Source: Actinomycetota bacterium
GTDB lineage: Bacteria > Actinomycetota > Actinomycetes > Nanopelagicales > Nanopelagicaceae
DNA length: 49,232 nucleotides
Assembly: GCA_009698445.1 (NCBI GenBank)
Contig: WLQG01000005.1
Span: 1 to 49,232, forward strand
Reading direction: 5' to 3'
The notes under the pieces are model-generated. The model was not told where the DNA came from. It searched no databases and saw nothing but the letters and a program-made list of their open reading frames with translations. Of the stretch, positions 48,607 through 49,232 are shown piece by piece; position 1 is the stretch's first letter, and every line of letters begins with the position of its first letter. The position numbers were made by a program, and so were the translations under genes.

Positions 48607-48612
48607 TGAAGC

Positions 48613-49232
48613 ATGAACGGGCGCATTGCAACCTTGATGGTGCACACATCACCTCTGGATCAACCAGGTATTGGTGATGCTGGTGGCATGAACATCTATG
48701 TTGTTGAATCTGCCCAACGTATGGCGGCAATGGGAGTTGAAGTAGATATCTTCACTCGCCGCACCAATGCCGAACAACCAGAGATTGTTGAAATTTCTAA
48801 AGGCGTACGCGTTCGCCACTTTGATTGCGGGCACGGCGCGTTAACTAAAGAACAGCTTCCTGCGCATATTTTGGGATTATCAAAAGAGTTTTCACGAATT
48901 GCTAGAGAAGAAAATTATGATGTTATTCATTCGCACTATTGGATCTCTGGAAAAGTTGCGATGCCTGCGGCTAAAGAGCTTGGTATACCCTTAGTTCACA
49001 CCATGCACACAATGGCCCGCGTTAAGAATTTGAATTTAGCTGAAGGCGAAGTTCCAGAACCAATGATTCGCGTGCAAGGTGAAACACAAGTAGTTGCTGC
49101 GGCCCAAGCGCTCATTGCAAATACCGATGCTGAAGCTGCCAGCCTTGTTTCACTCTATGAAGCATGTCCAGATACGGTTCATGTAGTAACTCCAGGTGTT
49201 GATCTTTATACATTTACCCAAGGTGATGGCCG
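48613..49232 (+). CDS. mshA: D-inositol-3-phosphate glycosyltransferase (N-terminal part)
   Basis: The first step of mycothiol synthesis: transfers GlcNAc from UDP-GlcNAc to inositol-3-phosphate. The visible 206 residues are the acceptor half of a GT4 GT-B protein with the MshA pattern: VHTSPLDQPGIGDAGGMNIYVVESAQRMAAMGVEVDIFTRR (GGMNIYV binds the acceptor phosphate), DVIHSHYWISG, LVHTMHTMARVKN and ANTDAEAASLVSLY. The 3' half lies beyond the window. With mshD at 44511, two of the four dedicated mycothiol genes lie here; mshB and mshC are not in the window. Confidence 0.92.
   Translation, partial: MNGRIATLMVHTSPLDQPGIGDAGGMNIYVVESAQRMAAMGVEVDIFTRRTNAEQPEIVEISKGVRVRHFDCGHGALTKEQLPAHILGLSKEFSRIAREENYDVIHSHYWISGKVAMPAAKELGIPLVHTMHTMARVKNLNLAEGEVPEPMIRVQGETQVVAAAQALIANTDAEAASLVSLYEACPDTVHVVTPGVDLYTFTQGDG

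Noticed and set aside
1-49232. CRISPR array, insertion sequences, rRNA
   Set aside because: No spaced direct repeats, transposase genes or rRNA-like sequence were seen anywhere in the window.

Overview
The window looks like the chromosome of a streamlined, fairly low-GC actinobacterium, most likely a freshwater planktonic acI type (Nanopelagicales/Planktophila-like). The evidence is mycothiol genes (mshA at the right edge, a half-size mshD), a very typical actinobacterial GlnR next to mshD, a Fur regulator overlapping ygfZ, very tight gene packing (convergent genes abut or overlap by a few bases), and many genes whose start codon sits 6-7 nt after a TANNNT -10 box, as expected for leaderless mRNAs. 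The taxonomic call is inference from gene content and style; no marker-gene comparison was possible.

Layout. 1-1332: the N-terminus of a secreted SIMPL-domain protein and the tRNA-modification enzyme Sua5. 1336-7672 (minus): one polysaccharide operon containing a nucleotidyltransferase-fold protein, two GT2 and one GT4 glycosyltransferases, a PqqD-like protein, an HPr-kinase-like protein and GDP-mannose dehydratase. 7850-12513: a 4.7-kb integrative element inserted exactly in the anticodon stem-loop of a tRNA-Lys(UUU) gene. It cuts the tRNA into two halves that now lie about 4.6 kb apart, and it carries its own complete tRNA-Lys(UUU), an O-acyltransferase, a tyrosine recombinase and an excisionase-like protein. 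12.6-20.5 kb: secreted proteins, a GT-C membrane protein, an SDR reductase, an ECF sigma factor physically fused to a membrane helix and an exported domain, and directly after it a large S-layer-like surface protein with a highly structured 5' leader.

20.6-27.1 kb: a second surface polysaccharide locus (O-antigen ligase/polymerase-like protein, nucleotide-sugar dehydrogenase, sugar epimerase, GT4, Wzt/Wzm-type ABC exporter). 27.1-37.1 kb: secreted proteins, including a degenerate trypsin-like protein and two zinc metalloproteases, interleaved with an extracellular flavin electron-transfer module (ferric-reductase-type membrane flavoprotein, FMN-binding protein, ApbE flavin transferase) and the WecA/TagO-type initiator of surface glycan synthesis. 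37.1-42.6 kb: sugar/aldehyde metabolism (aldo/keto reductase, UPF0303, PfkB kinase, aldose epimerase, class III aminotransferase) and a second coiled-coil surface protein. 42.7-49.2 kb: cysteine-desulfurase-like protein, secreted helical protein, mshD, glnR, fur, ygfZ, a previously easy-to-miss 42-residue membrane protein, nitrobindin-like protein, L-asparaginase and mshA.

The strongest candidates for something undescribed are (1) the tRNA-splitting element that brings a replacement tRNA, (2) the PqqD/HprK-like/nucleotidyltransferase glycosylation cassette, which lacks both a radical SAM enzyme and a visible precursor peptide, and (3) the membrane-fused sigma factor paired with an S-layer gene.
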